A stretch of DNA of 64,000 bases from Syngnathus acus (Eukaryota; Chordata; Actinopteri; Syngnathiformes; Syngnathidae): the NCBI RefSeq assembly GCF_901709675.1, contig NC_051098.1, forward strand, positions 8,185,000 through 8,248,999, given 5' to 3'. Below are positions 47,301 through 60,559 of the stretch, piece after piece. Both the position numbers and the translations under genes were made by a program. The notes below the pieces were generated by a model that did not search any database, was not told the origin of the DNA, and saw only the letters and a program-made list of their open reading frames with translations. Positions within the stretch are counted from its first letter, which is position 1. The number at the start of each line of letters is the position of its first letter.

Positions 47301-50300
47301 CGCTCCATTTCCTTACAATTTCCTCAATTCTTATCAATCAACATCTCTATTTTCAAATATTCATTGGTGCCCATGGGAAGATGAATGTAAGCTTGCCCAT
47401 GCCTGAGGCTGTGGTAACATACAGCTTCACTGACTTTTTACATAATATATTTTTGACACGATTTCTGTCATTTTCAGTTAAGAAATTCAGGTTTCCTTCT
47501 TATTTTTTTCCCCCATCAAACAATAATCGCTCAATAAAGCTACCAACAGAAATGAGTCAGTGTCCGAATATGCTTATGGCTGTCTTTATCTGAAACTATA
47601 AGCCCACATGTTTGCCTGGAGTGAAAGTGCAGGACAGTAATTAGCGGCATTGAAAGTTTTAATGAGCAGTGTGAATAAGGGAATACTTAATGCAAAAGGT
47701 AGCGTCACCTAATGTACTTAACATCAAGAACCCTTTTTATTTTTTAAAGAAAGTTAACTTCTAATGGGCTCTGACACTAAAACAAATTGTGATGACACTA
47801 TATTTAAGCTCTTTCAATAGATTCTATCAAATAATTAGAAGTTGAGTTTATCCAACTCATGATTGGTTCTGTTTGTGTTCACAGTGGGAACTGCTGTGGT
47901 CCCTCATCCTGCTTTTCACCTTCAGCGCTCTGCTGGTCTGGTTCTACTTCTGGTTGGAAGCTCACAACGACTACAGTGAGTTTAACTGGTGAGTGGTGGA
48001 CTTGACCGAGGCTAGTGTGTTTATGTCTATGTTGTGCAAATGCATCTGGTCAAAATATGAACATCGTTAATTAAGCCCAAAGGACATTGTGGATATAGTT
48101 AATGGAAATCAAGTGGAACTAATAATTTTTAAAAGGGGTCTATCCTCCACTTGCTCTCTAAAGACTTTCACAATGTCACCGGTATCCTTTTTTTTTTTAT
48201 GACCCTTCTCCCGTGGTCTCAATATGTGCTGCACAGACACATGTCACATGTCCACTCATGTCAAGAGATCACACTCACGTTTTATTTGGTGCGTTCTCAT
48301 GGCTTCAAGAGGAAACATAAAAGGCTTGCTTTTCTTAGAGGTGGCGCATGCATAATAATGATGAGGGCGAGTGTCTTGATCCATCTGCAGTGTAAACGTA
48401 TTGACAGAGGGCTCTGCGTATCTGTGACACTGCAGCAGCTCTGACACTTGAACAGCCTGACATTGGGATTAGTGTTTGAGTCAAAAGGACATGCATGACA
48501 ATAGCATTCATGTGTTTCGTAGTCATTATGTCACATCCCATTTTAGACTGTATGTACATGCATTAAAATCCTGTATGGAACATACTACATTGCCAAAAAA
48601 CATGCATCCAATGAAAACAAAATCATGTAAAACATTTGTAGAGATTTATCAGAATACTGGTTTGTGTGCAAATGTTTGGCCACTTTTGAGTGTTATTGAC
48701 AAATTGTTTTTTTGTAATATTTTGATATTCTTAACTTCGGTCAAGTAAAACTTGACAGAGTACTATTTATGGACAGTCAAATGTCACTCTGTTTTTGTTT
48801 TCACTCTTGATATGGACTCTTCAGTTATACTTACCTGCAGCAAATCAAATTAATAAATTCCTTTTTTTTTTTTGTTTCTCCCACCTTGGTGGTGTGACAA
48901 ATAGTTAAAGACAAAAAAAACAGTTTTGGAATCACGACACTGAAGTCTTGGAATGTTCTACATCTTCACACATATAGAACTACATAGTTTTGTATCTCTG
49001 CGTCTGCACTTCTTATTTCTCGGAACAATTTTCCAAGCAAGTATTAATCAAACATTTCCAGGAATCTCTGTGGGTCGCCAATGCTGCGTTCTCTGTTGTG
49101 TCTGCACTGGCTTTATTGCACCAATAACACATGCATATCCATGGGACTTGATAGATGTCTGCCTGAGAGTGAGCCACAGACTTATTTGGAAACTGCATCT
49201 TGACTTTTCATTTTCACTCACAACCTGTAAGCAAGCACACAATTGGGACTGGAAGTTGGGCAAAATTTAATCTAGGCAGCAATATTGAAAGGCGTGCACT
49301 TTTGTTCCCTCTGGTTGATATTGATGAAATGCAGGCGAGCACTCAATATGACAACTGTTATAAAATGTCTTGTTGCTGCAGGTCCCTCTACAATCGCTCT
49401 GGCAAGTGGAGCGATGGCACCGTTCCAGTCTTGGCCACAACCGCCGCTGGCTTCATCTACATAGCCTTTTTAATGGTCGGTGCCTCCCACAAATATCTAT
49501 ATTCATCATCTGTGTGGCATATTTCCTGCACAGCAGCATGTAGCCACTTTTGTGTGTTTTTCCTCTCTCAGGTTTTAGCCCTTTGTCACGTTGCACTTGG
49601 CCAACAGCTGAATTTGCATTGGTTGCATAAGGTACTGTCAACTGTGATTTTTAGGGAAATTGTGCGTCACGCATTGTTGTATTTTTGTGTCACTGGGTGT
49701 GTATGCTCATTCAAGGATGACTGAGCTTACAGTTTGGATCTCGATGTCACAGCGTGGTTATTATGAAAGTCTAGTTACAGGACGGGATAAATGCCAGATT
49801 TGGGTCGTGAAGGGGCCACGGGACACTCTGGTTTTTTTTGTGATGGCTGTTTGTCCACATTGATGGCACGTTTTATTCTCTTCATCTCCTCCTGTCCTCA
49901 CAGATAGGAGTCACTGCGGCCCTTCTCACAACTGTTGTCGGGGTGATATCCATCAATCAAACTTGGCAACACGAGTGGGACATCATCCCCATCTCTCTGC
50001 AGGTCAGATGGAGCCAGGCAGCTTTATTTTTCTGTATGACAAATAGCATGGGGCGATTTATATGGTAAAAGTCGTCAACCCGTGATTTGTTGAAATTGTC
50101 AAATATTTCTCGATTAGAGCCGAAATACTTTGTTCCCGAGTCTAAACTGTCGCCACTATAAAAGCCAATTAACATTTTAACCTTGTTAACTGTCGTACAA
50201 GAACAAATTTAGACTTTAAGCGCTCACTTAATGATGAGGAATGATGATGCTGTATCACAAGCCTCTCAATATGGCAGCTAACCAGCAGAAAGTGCAAGAA

Positions 50301-53300
50301 GCTAATGGAGATGTCTACATCGTTATCATACCTTCTACTTCTTGTCAAGGAATACAAACAAATGGATTCAAATGCATAGAAGATGCAAACCAATGAATTC
50401 TGTTGTGTTGAATCGAATCAACGCTTCTGCTGACTCATCCACACAATGACTAACGCTCATGATACTGTAATTCTGCATAGCTTCCGAATTGCTTTTTCAG
50501 AATACACATGCTTTTTATTTAAGAAACAAATCTCTGAATTTACTGTACAGGGTTGTGTATTACTCTGCTTTGACGAGTTGCGTGAGGAACCTTTCCGTTG
50601 ATAATATTTCAGGAAATTTCATTTGGTATGTGTGATTTGAATTTGGATGTCAACTGGCAATTTAGGATGGAAATGACTTGTCACCTGTGTGTTAACTCTT
50701 AAGTAGTTTCAAGAACTCTGTAATTAGCATCCCTTTGTGATCATTGCGGCGGCAGGAATGTGTCGTGTGTAATTCCACTCGAACTGTGACATTTTCTTAG
50801 GAAATGCCTCTACGAATTACAGCTATTATCTCCCGAGTCTGTAATTCCACCAAAGATATCTTTATCTTGCGCTCTTTTGTCGACATCTACTTTAATGTTT
50901 GTATGTCCGCTTATTCCACGCTTCCAGGCCACAGGCCCGTTCCTGCACATCGGTGCCGTCGCTGCTGTCACAGCTCTGTCTTGGATAGTGGCCGGACAGG
51001 TCGCCCGTGCAGAAAAAACATGTAAGCTTGCAATACTTATTAAAAGCCATGCTTGTATTTCGGACTCGCGCACAGGAAGAGTGCGCAATGATTAACAGTG
51101 TGAAGACTGGCAAAGACCTTCCACTCTGCAAACTACAGATAACAAGCATTCTTTCTGGCTCATGTCAAACAGAGCACTTTTGGGGATTTGTTTTTGCTCT
51201 GGAATACAGGAATCCACTCTTATCATTCCTCAATGTGGTCCCAAGAATTTATTTTCTCTAAAATCAAAATAATTTTTTATGATGCAGATACTTTGGATGT
51301 CATCTCAGGTTATAATGAAACATTATGACTGCTCGGCACACAAACTGATTGTCATGTTAATCATACAATTAAGTCATTTCCTCAAAGGCCACACCCAAAA
51401 TCACTTTAAATTCCTTGCCTCTTTCCTCTGAAAGTTAAAAACATGTTTTTTTTATCTTCAAGAATAACCTATTCTTCTGTTGACAATGTCCTCTTAAAGC
51501 TCTACGATTGTTGAGGTGGAAAGGTCTCTGACAAAATGCTTGTGGCTGTCTCCTTGTGCACACACACTTGCCTTTCTCGCATTACGCACAAACACACGCA
51601 AACACAGCTGACCTTGAAACAAATTCCTCTGTGGTGGTGTCTCTCGGACTCGCTGCTGCAATTGCTCGGTTGAGCTGTGGTAGAAATGTTCAAACATAAC
51701 ATATTTAAGAATACAAATAATGTTTTTAAACCCATTTTGTGACATAATTATAAAACATAAAAGTAAATTTGTATATTTTAGCAGGAAATGTCACAAAAAA
51801 AGTGTTCTTGTTTTCAGAGATAACGAGTTGCGCGTGTGTGGCATGCACAGATGGTATGTTGCATTCCCCCAAAACAGAATATTAATAAGTGTAAGTAAGG
51901 AATTATTTTAAGTGATTCTTTTTTTAATTAATATAAGTCCATTATTTGATTGATTGGTCACATTTAATTTGGCCTGCCATGCAATCTTAAAATACAAATA
52001 ATACTACAAGCCCTAAAACATCTAACCCACAAATCCTTGCAAAATATTACTAGTCGTTCAAGCATTGCATTACAGTATTTGTTTTCTAAACATTTCTCAT
52101 TTTTACCAAAAAAACATGACACCAAATGTAAAAGAACTGTGGAAAAGGCGACTGTTATTCATTCATATCTCTGACATGTGGTCTAATAGTGGTAACGTGT
52201 GCTGTCTTGCAGCGTTCCAGGTTGTGGTGGTGCTCCTGTATCTCAGTTTGTTGCTGGGTGTATACGTGGTGCCGCTGTACATCACCTCGCCTTGCATCAT
52301 GGACCCCAGCAACCTCAGGCCCCGTCCAAATGTTATTGGTCACCAAGGTGCCCCCATGGTAAGTCAAAAACGAATTCAAGTGCACTCGTACAACACGTGA
52401 CCTCACGTATATTTGAATGTACACTCCCTCCACAGTTTGTCTTCATTTGTCCCTTTCTGGTCCATTAGTTTCTGCATCAAAATGAACTGGAAGAAGTTTA
52501 ATTTGCGGGAAGCCACATGGAGAATATGATGCCTGCCTAGACACATTTCATCATCTCCCATTCTAATTGTATTGCTTTATAAGTGATCCGAAGACTGTTT
52601 TATGTGCTTGGCACAATATCGCACTCAGTCTTACACAACACTTGGATGGGGAAAAATGGAACAGACATGGTCATACCACAAAGAAAAACACACAGCCTTC
52701 TATTTGCGGCATTTGTGATCAATCTTTCATTTCTTGTGGCATCTGAAATTGGGAGCGTTTCTGTGTCTGTAAAAACAAATCACTTGACTGGACCCGGTTT
52801 CCCACAAGTTTACTGTATCGATCATAACATTCCCGCTAGCGTGACTCACTCTGTGTCCATGCACAGAAATGTTTCTTGCAAGTGATGTTCAACCCGTGGG
52901 ATCACATTGATTTGAGTTAATTTGTAATCCAAAGTGTTGTTTTTCCTCACATTTCACAGCAAATCAAAGTTTTTGTTCTCAAGATGTAGCCAAAAATAAA
53001 TAAGACACCCATTATGTTGTAAGCACTCTCGGGTCGTAATTTTCTTTTTTTATTATAGTTTTTTTTCTGAATGTGTGTTTTCAGCTTGCGCCAGAAAACA
53101 CAATGCGGTCCTTTCAGCGAGCACTCCAAATGAACGTCACGGGATTGGAGGCAGACGTTGCAATCAGGTACCCAAAAACAATCTGTCACATTATTTGTGC
53201 CTTATTGTTTGTTAAAACATCAAGAACATTTCTAATATGTTTTTAACATTACGTTTACTGCTCATTTTTGGGGCCTACATGTTGATGTGAATTCTAATGT

Positions 53301-56300
53301 TGAGCACAAGCTTTGTCTTTTGTTTTTCTTCCATGTATGATTCTAAAGATTAGCATGGAGCTTGACTCTCCTCACGCTATGATCACGTGGCCTTGTTTGT
53401 ACACAGCACACACAATGAGAAGCGAAGCATCTTCCCCCTCAACATTTAAGCTAAAGGTCATATTAGAAGTGGAAAGTCATTATCTCGGAAGGATGGAAGG
53501 ACGATTATGGAACGCCAGTGTTGAGATGACACATCCCTCTCGTTAACATTATTGATCAGTGAGCTTGCTGGTCGTGGAGAGGTGATCTGGTTTCTGCCTT
53601 TACAAAGAAGTTGACTGCTATAAACTGCAACACAGTCATAAACATAGATCAAAACCTGAGTCTGAAATTGCGAATGATGTATTTTCATTTTCCCTATTCC
53701 CTACTTCTAATTAGTGTTGACGGTGTCCCATTCCTGATGCGCGACCGCACCCTGCGCAGGACGACCGACGTAGTGAAAATGTTCCCAGACAGGCAGATGG
53801 AGGACGCCACGTTCTTCAACTGGACCGATCTGCAGCAGCTCAACGCAGGACAGTGGTTCCTCAAGGTGGGACCTCAGCTTTAAAAAAAAAAAAAAAAAAA
53901 TGCGTGTCATACTGAATTTCCTCTATTGGTGCAAAATGTATATATTTTTCTACTTTGAAGTCTTTTGCTACTGTTCTTCAGGATGACCCCTTCTGGACGA
54001 CACACACACTATCGCCCCACGAAAGGAACCTGATAGCCAACCAGAGTGTGTGCAGCCTTGAACAACTGCTAAAACTGGCCTCTTATCATAACACCACTGT
54101 GATGTTCAGACTCAGGAGACCCCCTCTGGGGCACCCTTGTTACCATAGCTGGATCAATGACACTTTGCAGGCTGTGGAGCAATCTGGGGTTCCTCAAAGT
54201 CTGGTTGGTGTTGTACTAATAAAAGGGGAAGTCAACCCCAACATTTTCTTTGGAATAATACACTCTGTGCAGCCCAACTAGTTGAAATACAATGTTGTGA
54301 TTCATGTTGAGTTTGTGGAATATGAATTAAATAGGCAAAATCCAGAATGCCGTGTTTAGACTAGTGGGGGCACATATTATTGTGGAGAAAAAAAATGGGG
54401 TTGACTTCCCTTTAACATATGATCTTTTCAAGTTTTTCCTTTTGAGTTCAGTATGGTTCAATCTGATTTGTGTTTAAAGGTAATGTGGACTCCAGACGAA
54501 GACAGAGATCAGGTAAGAGAGCTTGCACCCGATCTGGTCCAGACGTCTTTAGTGAAGCAAAGTCCTCAAAGCCTCAGAGAGGCGGACATCAGCAAGCTGG
54601 TACTCCGATACAACCAGGCAAGCACTCAGGAAATCAGGTGGGAATAAACACTCTTGCTAAGCTAGCACACCTCAAGTGAGCAAGTTTTCAAAAACACGTG
54701 TGTCTTTCAGGGACTTGTCACAGAAAAACATCAGCCTTACCCTCTACACGGTGAATGAGCCCTGGCTGTACTCAGTGCTGTGGTGCAGCCACGTGTCGGC
54801 TGTGTCGTCTGAGGCACCGCATATCCTTAAAAAGGTGCCTTACCCCATCTGGCTCCTGGTAAGACATTGTCATCTTATTCTCTGTTGATTAACTTAACAG
54901 GTAGGGTAGGGGTAGGCCCAAGCGATTTCATTTCCAAATTTATTGTTAGGCGCTGTAACCTTATCCACAGTTTCAAGACTAATGATATTTTTTAAGATAA
55001 GAAAATGAACATCGGTACTGTTCGAAAAAATCATTCAGTTACAGAGTATTGCTACAAAAACTGAAAAATGTACCGTATTTTCCGCACTATAAGGCGTACC
55101 GGATTATAAGGCGCACCTTCAATGAATGGCCCATTTTAAAACTTTGTCCATATATAAGGCGCACCAGATTATAAAGCGCACCTTCAATGAATGGCCCATT
55201 TTAAAACTTTGTCCATATATAAGACATTTGGCCCGCCGGCCGGGCTTTGGACACGCCTTCTGTAGTGGCTCAATATTGGTCCATATATAAGGCGCACCTG
55301 ATTCTAAGGCGCACTGTCGGCTTTTGAGAAAATTGGAGGTTTCTAGGTGCGCCTTATAGTGCGGAAAATACGGTACCCAATTGTTTGAAAACGCTTCTGA
55401 ACAATTCAATGTAATGTGCTTCAACACCACGTTGAACTGCACTGAACAAATATATTGTAGTGGATTAAAACAATAACTTAAGCACAGTTTGAACACTGAA
55501 TTTAGTGATTCTTTCCCCTACCATTGGACAGAACCTGTTTACTACACTATGGCAAGCATAAAACTGAACATGCATTAAAAAAAATTCTGACAAATCTTAT
55601 GAAGTCCATTTATAATTTAGAAGACATTTCCTCGCAACCTTTTAGGTCAAGTGCAAAGAGTCTCACTATATCGAACAGTCGTCTCCTGAATCCTGCTACA
55701 CCATCACATTACCACTTTGGGTTTTATGGCCTAAGCAGCAGATCTGTCGGGTCTTACAGTTTCTCCCAGATGGGAGCTCAGCATGAGAACTTCTGACCTC
55801 AGAGTCTCGCTGTGTTTTGGCAAAGTCAAACCTACCAGCAGATGGCGTCAAGAGAATGTGTAATCCAAATTATTACAAAATATATGTACCAGTATACATT
55901 AATTCCTCATTTGCAGCAAAGTCGTAATCCACGCGTTGGCTCTAGGAATTTATCCTTGACCCACAGCGCCACCTAGTGTTGGATAATCATGTTGGCTACC
56001 GTTACGCTCCATTGTTCGTTCGGTACAATATGTTTTTTATTCCTCCAGAGACCAGATGAATACTGCCTGTTGTGGGTGTGTGCAGACCTTATCTCCTTTG
56101 TGGTGGTCATAGGAATATTCATTTTGCAGAAGTAAGTTCACTTGAGTCAACAACCATGTTACAAGGTTGCGCTTATTTGAATTACTGCAGTCATACTCAT
56201 ACTGACTGCTTATTAACTCCCTTTTCAATGTGTTACTAATTCCATTGCTCCCTATTGCTTATGGTGTGATCAAATCTTTATCGTATCCCTCCAGAATATG

Positions 56301-58585
56301 TACGTACATTGGATTTGTAGTTATTCTCTCACAGAATACCAGCTAGTATTTTTATGGCTTGGAGAGCAAATACACGCTTTTGTTTTTCTTTCATTCACGT
56401 TTAATTTTGGAATGTAGAACGCAAAAACATCCAAAAGATATCTGGCGGGATACATTGTGGTTGTGTATTTGTTGTTGTACTAACTTTGTGAGGAAAGCCA
56501 GAGAGAGAACAACTGAAATCATTGCGTAAACATGGTTTAATTTTTTTTTTTTTGTATTCAATTGTTTTTAATGCAAAAAATATTTCGTTTTTCCTTTTGT
56601 CATTTTGTGTTTTATTTAATTTTCAGGAGTGAAAAAACATTGCAGTTTAATTAGCAAAAGTAATGTGTTTTACTTGAACCTTTTACTCATCACCAGGACT
56701 TAATTGTTCCTCAGCTAAAGCCCCAAGGATATGTTCCAAAACAGCTGATCTGATGATGTCAGAAATCGTTTTAAGTTTATGGCTTCCCGAGCGCTTCTTC
56801 TGTGCCACCTTCTAAACTGACCTCTCTTGTCTCCGGCCTTCTTTTGTCCTTTTCTTTCTTTGTCCTCTCTCTCTCTCTGCCCGACTGCATGCTCGCCTCC
56901 TCTGCTGCATTCTGGCATCTTCTCTCAGCTATCACATGATCAGGTAACACTCTTCTCCGGTAACTGCACGAGCCCGGGTTTTTCACGTAACCCTCTCCCC
57001 TTTTGACCATCTCTCTTCTCTTTTTAATATATACATATATTTGTTTATTTTTCCTCCCTTTGCTGGTCTTTTCTATCCGCTTCTACCCACATAGCACAAA
57101 TTGTGGTTTTAAACGAAAAGTACTAAATGTCTAAAATGAAGTATGGAAGCCCCTCTAATAAGGAAAGTGGCTCATGAGTCTTTGATTGACACTAATGGAC
57201 TGCACTTCCTGCTGCTGTGCCACTTCTCTTAATTACACTTAGACTCTCTTTAATTAACAGTCACAATATTAAATTAAAATGTTGAATTAACTGGAAATTC
57301 TGCCAGATCAATATGATACAGCATGAGCAGAAGCAGCTGCTATTTTTGCCATAGCTTTCTGACTTGACACTTTGGACCTTCCTTCTCTCTTTGCCTTGCA
57401 GGTATCGCTCCAGCAACATGCGCAGCTACAACCCTGAGCAGATCATGCTTAGCGCCGCGGTGAGGAAGTCCAGTCGGGACCTCAACGTCATGAAAGAGAA
57501 GCTCATCTTCTCCGGTGAGGAGCAATTTCCCCCCCTTCATTTGTTTCGCATTCCTGTCTTTCTCCCAGCATGCCATCTCCTTTTGAGTGTCTGTGAACTT
57601 CCTCTTCATCCCATCCAAGGTCAAGCCCAGTAGTGGTCTCAGGCTGCGCCTCACCCCGTATGTGACGTGCCCGCCGTCTGCGCCATCATCCTTTTTTATT
57701 CCGCGTCTGCCTCGCTACCTGCTGTCCTTTGTATGCATCCGCCATCCCTCCATGCAATCCGCCTTCCACCTCCCCCCCCCCTCCCCTCCCAACTCCGCCA
57801 TGCTTGGGAAGCTTATATGACCCCTGGTTTGTATTATACTGGGGCAATTCAAGGTAAGACATAATAGAGGGATGATTCAAGGGACCAATGATTTTAAAAT
57901 GCATCGATTCATTTTGGTTTGATTCAGTGAGATTACAGTATGATTCGATTTGATGTTACGGATGTAGCTTTTGTCATTTTTATTTATTTATGCAACAACG
58001 TTCTCAAAAGCACAAATCATCCAAGTTGAAACTCAAAGAAACTAGGATCAAATGATTTTGAAATGTAACGATTTAATTCGGTACTTGAAATCAAAAATGA
58101 TTTGAATTTTTAATTACACCCCTACTAATGGTTAGGATCGGTTATTAAAAAATAAATAAATGCTCAAAAACTATAACACAATGAACTAGAGGTTCAGCTC
58201 AGGTATTTCTTGAAAAACTTTATTACCTACTATAACATAAATAGCCATCTCTAACAGACATTAGTGCCATCTTGTGGCATAGAGGAGCCAAGAAAGTACG
58301 TTGAAGTGAGGGGAGGAGTTTATTTAGGTTTATTTGGTTTATTTTAAAAACATATACATGGAGTGGTTTTCATTCTAAATAATACCTGCTGTCAGGATGA
58401 CAAATTGTAGTATCACAAATCCGACGTGAACCCGAGGACCCTCTGTCATGTAACTAACTTGATTGTCATCTGACCGCTTGTATGTCTTTTGGCTCTCTGT
58501 AGAGGTGGGTGTCGGGAGCGGCGAGGAGCTCTACACAGATGGCCCCAATGGCTATGACTACTACACGGAAAGAGGTGGGAGTTAA
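44326..58585 (+). CDS. gdpd5: Glycerophosphodiester phosphodiesterase domain protein 5 (GDE2) with altered active site
   Basis: Six-pass plasma-membrane ecto-enzyme; in other vertebrates it cuts GPI anchors and drives neuronal differentiation. Exons: 44326-44442, 47885-47988, 49382-49475, 49572-49631, 49904-50002, 50928-51021, 52213-52358, 53085-53167, 53715-53865, 53982-54203, 54480-54637, 54711-54858, 56049-56131, 56929-56943 (microexon), 57402-57514, 58503-58585. Phases agree, giving 589 residues, or 584 without the microexon (human 605). The N-terminus MVRHQPLQVYERQLCLSC and Cys25 match human. Membrane segments lie near 41-65, 88-110, 125-142, 162-180, 193-211 and 498-518, with the GP-PDE domain between the last two. 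PENT (Glu242), Glu260 and Asp262 are kept, but HRG is HQG at 233-235 and the HD motif is Arg275-Asp276. The C-terminal tail is short and has no cysteine. The start and family are certain; activity is doubtful. Confidence 0.93.
53881..53900. repeat. A-tract after gdpd5 exon donor
   Basis: About 19 A residues directly downstream of the exon ending at 53865. Confidence 0.7.
55073..55373. mobile_element. TIR element (MITE) with TA target duplication, in a gdpd5 intron
   Basis: A 301-bp unit with near-perfect inverted ends CCGTATTTTCCGCACTATAA / TTATAGTGCGGAAAATACGG flanked by TA. A 65-bp block is tandemly duplicated inside (55102-55166 and 55167-55231). This is a well-known abundant fish repeat type; the superfamily was not assigned beyond the TA target. 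Confidence 0.85.
56929..56943 (+). other. 15-nt in-frame microexon of gdpd5
   Basis: CTATCACATGATCAG is flanked by TCTCTCAG and GTAACA. Between donor 56131 and acceptor 57402 it changes LQ-K-YRSSN to LQ-NYHMIR-YRSSN, five residues just after the last membrane segment. Skipping it is equally in frame and aligns gaplessly with human LQKWRLGGIRSYN. UGC words lie just upstream (near 56903-56908), as at neural SRRM4-controlled microexons. Confidence 0.75.
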
Positions 58586-59260
58586 TGATGGAGGAACTGC
58601 TTGCTTTGTGTACATTTTGTAAAATAAACTTCGGCTCAACGGATGCTATTTGGACTCAGCACTTTTCAAGCCATGGAAGGTCTCTGGCTTATTTGTCATT
58701 TTTAATAGGAGAGGTCCATATTCTCCATTTCAAGCTCATTCTCCCAAAAAGGAGTTCAATTTTAAGCACTGATGCCTGTTTTTAATATATATATATATTA
58801 CACCATATACATATATATATGAACTGTATTTCAGCATGAAAAATGCTTCCAGCTCATCTTCTTGCTCTGCTGTGTTTTGTGATTTCTATCTAAAGTGTTT
58901 CACTGTGTAAATGCTTTGTAAGGAAGTCCTGCGGGTGCGTGAAACAGTTATGATCATATAAGATGGATGTGAGCTGTACAGTCGGGATGAAACGGGACAC
59001 AAAACTGTTACTCCTCTCTTCAAACCACTTCCAGTATGTATCCCGATTGGTTTTGTGTGTGTGTGTGTGTATGTGTAAACATGTGTTTAGGTTGTGTGAT
59101 GTGCATGTGATGCTTTGCTACATAAAACACAAATGTGAGTCATGTGATGGACCTTGTTTCACTTGGCTGTAGTCAAGTCTACAGTGGGTCTTGTTTACAA
59201 ACCAAAAGCATCTTCGTGTCACTTGCTGCTGTAAAAATATGAAGTGTGAATAAAACTAAG
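58586..59260 (+). other. gdpd5 3' UTR
   Basis: Follows the TAA stop at 58583-58585. Contains AATAAA near 58624 and a stronger candidate at 59249-59254, with a TA-rich palindrome at 58784-58820 and a GT tract at 59053-59071. Confidence 0.5.
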
Positions 59261-59815
59261 TTAACTAAAGGGACACTAACGGGAGAGCAACTTGCCTTGT
59301 GTGTTAATTTACTCATCGGATTGTACTGTGCCTCAGAAGTTAAATAAAATTAAAACAACTTCTAGTCAGTCTACAAACGCTTCAGTTGTTTTCCTTTCAA
59401 AAGTGCTTGAATCCTATAAAAGGTACACAGCAGACGATGGAGACATTATTGTATTAGCTTTCAATTTATTCAAATTTTGTTTAGCGCATAATACTGTTGA
59501 AGAATGAGTCCTAGATAAATAATTTAAAAACCTTTTCCACCATTTTTAATGTTTCCACCATGATAAAAGCCTATGCAAATTAACTAAAAAAAGGTGTTTC
59601 CTGGCATTTATTTGCTTTACAGTAGAAGCCTGAAGTTTCTGTGCAAATACTGTGCATACACATCCAGTTTTCAGTACTAAATACAATAAAAATAAATACA
59701 AAAGAATAAGCTATTTTATATCTGTTTAATATCAGGAGTTAAAGTGCCTAGCACAGAAAACACAAACTCTGCTCAGCCACTTCTTGCCGTTTCATTAAAA
59801 GCCTGCTCATTCTAA

Positions 59816-60110
59816 GCCATTTTAAAACATGCTTGGCCTCATTTGGGTCAAGTGGAACCTATCCTTGCTGCATTTGAGAGAGATAGGTTACACCCTGCAC
59901 TGGTTGCCAGCCAGTCGCAAGGCACTCAGACCACTGGACAATTTAGTCTTTAATGAATGTAACAGGCATGTTTGGGGAATTTGGGGTTAGGAAGCCAGGC
60001 TATCCAAAATTAACAAGGAAAAAAAAAAAGATACAAAAGTACAGGGAGAACATGCAAACTTCAAACGGCCGGAGCCAAGATTCATACCCAGGCAGACCTG
60101 ATGGTGCCTG
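59816..60110 (-). repeat. Old copy of the ATCC-tailed retroelement
   Basis: Shares the order of blocks with the next copy (TGCATTTGAG..., GCCAGCCAGTCGCAAGGCAC, GGGAGAACATGCAAACTTC, CCGGAGCCAAGATTCA) but is strongly diverged. Confidence 0.65.
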
Positions 60111-60188
60111 ATAATTAATTTAATAATTGATGCTAACCAGTATGTTGGCAAGAACTCATTGTGATTGTGTTCATTACAGGCACATTCT

Positions 60189-60266
60189 CTACTTCAAGCA
60201 AAACATTAAATATGATAAATATACTGTCTACTTCAAGCAAAACATTAAATATGATAAATATACTGT
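60189..60266. repeat. Perfect 39-bp tandem duplication
   Basis: Two identical 39-bp units (60189-60227 and 60228-60266), each starting CTACTTCAAGCAAAACATTA. Confidence 0.95.
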
Positions 60267-60559
60267 CTTTTACATTGGTTTTACGGTGAGGGGCAAGTTG
60301 CATGCCCCTCATTACACTTCCTTTCTTTATTGGGTCTTGAACCTGTAACCCTGTGGTCCCCCTTCGCCAAGTCTACACTATAAATTTCCTGAGATTCTTC
60401 ATTCCTGTTGGTCCTACCAAAGAGCTGCTGTACCTTTTGTCTCCAAGTATGACTTGTAATTCTGGCGATGAAACACAACTATGTTATTGAGCCACTGTGA
60501 GCTCGAGTGGGCTAATTATATTCTGGTCATTTTTAAGCTTGATAAATTATGGTTGAATT

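Noticed and set aside
49200-49724. 174-codon + strand frame
   Set aside because: It reads through two gdpd5 exons in the wrong frame and the intron between them.
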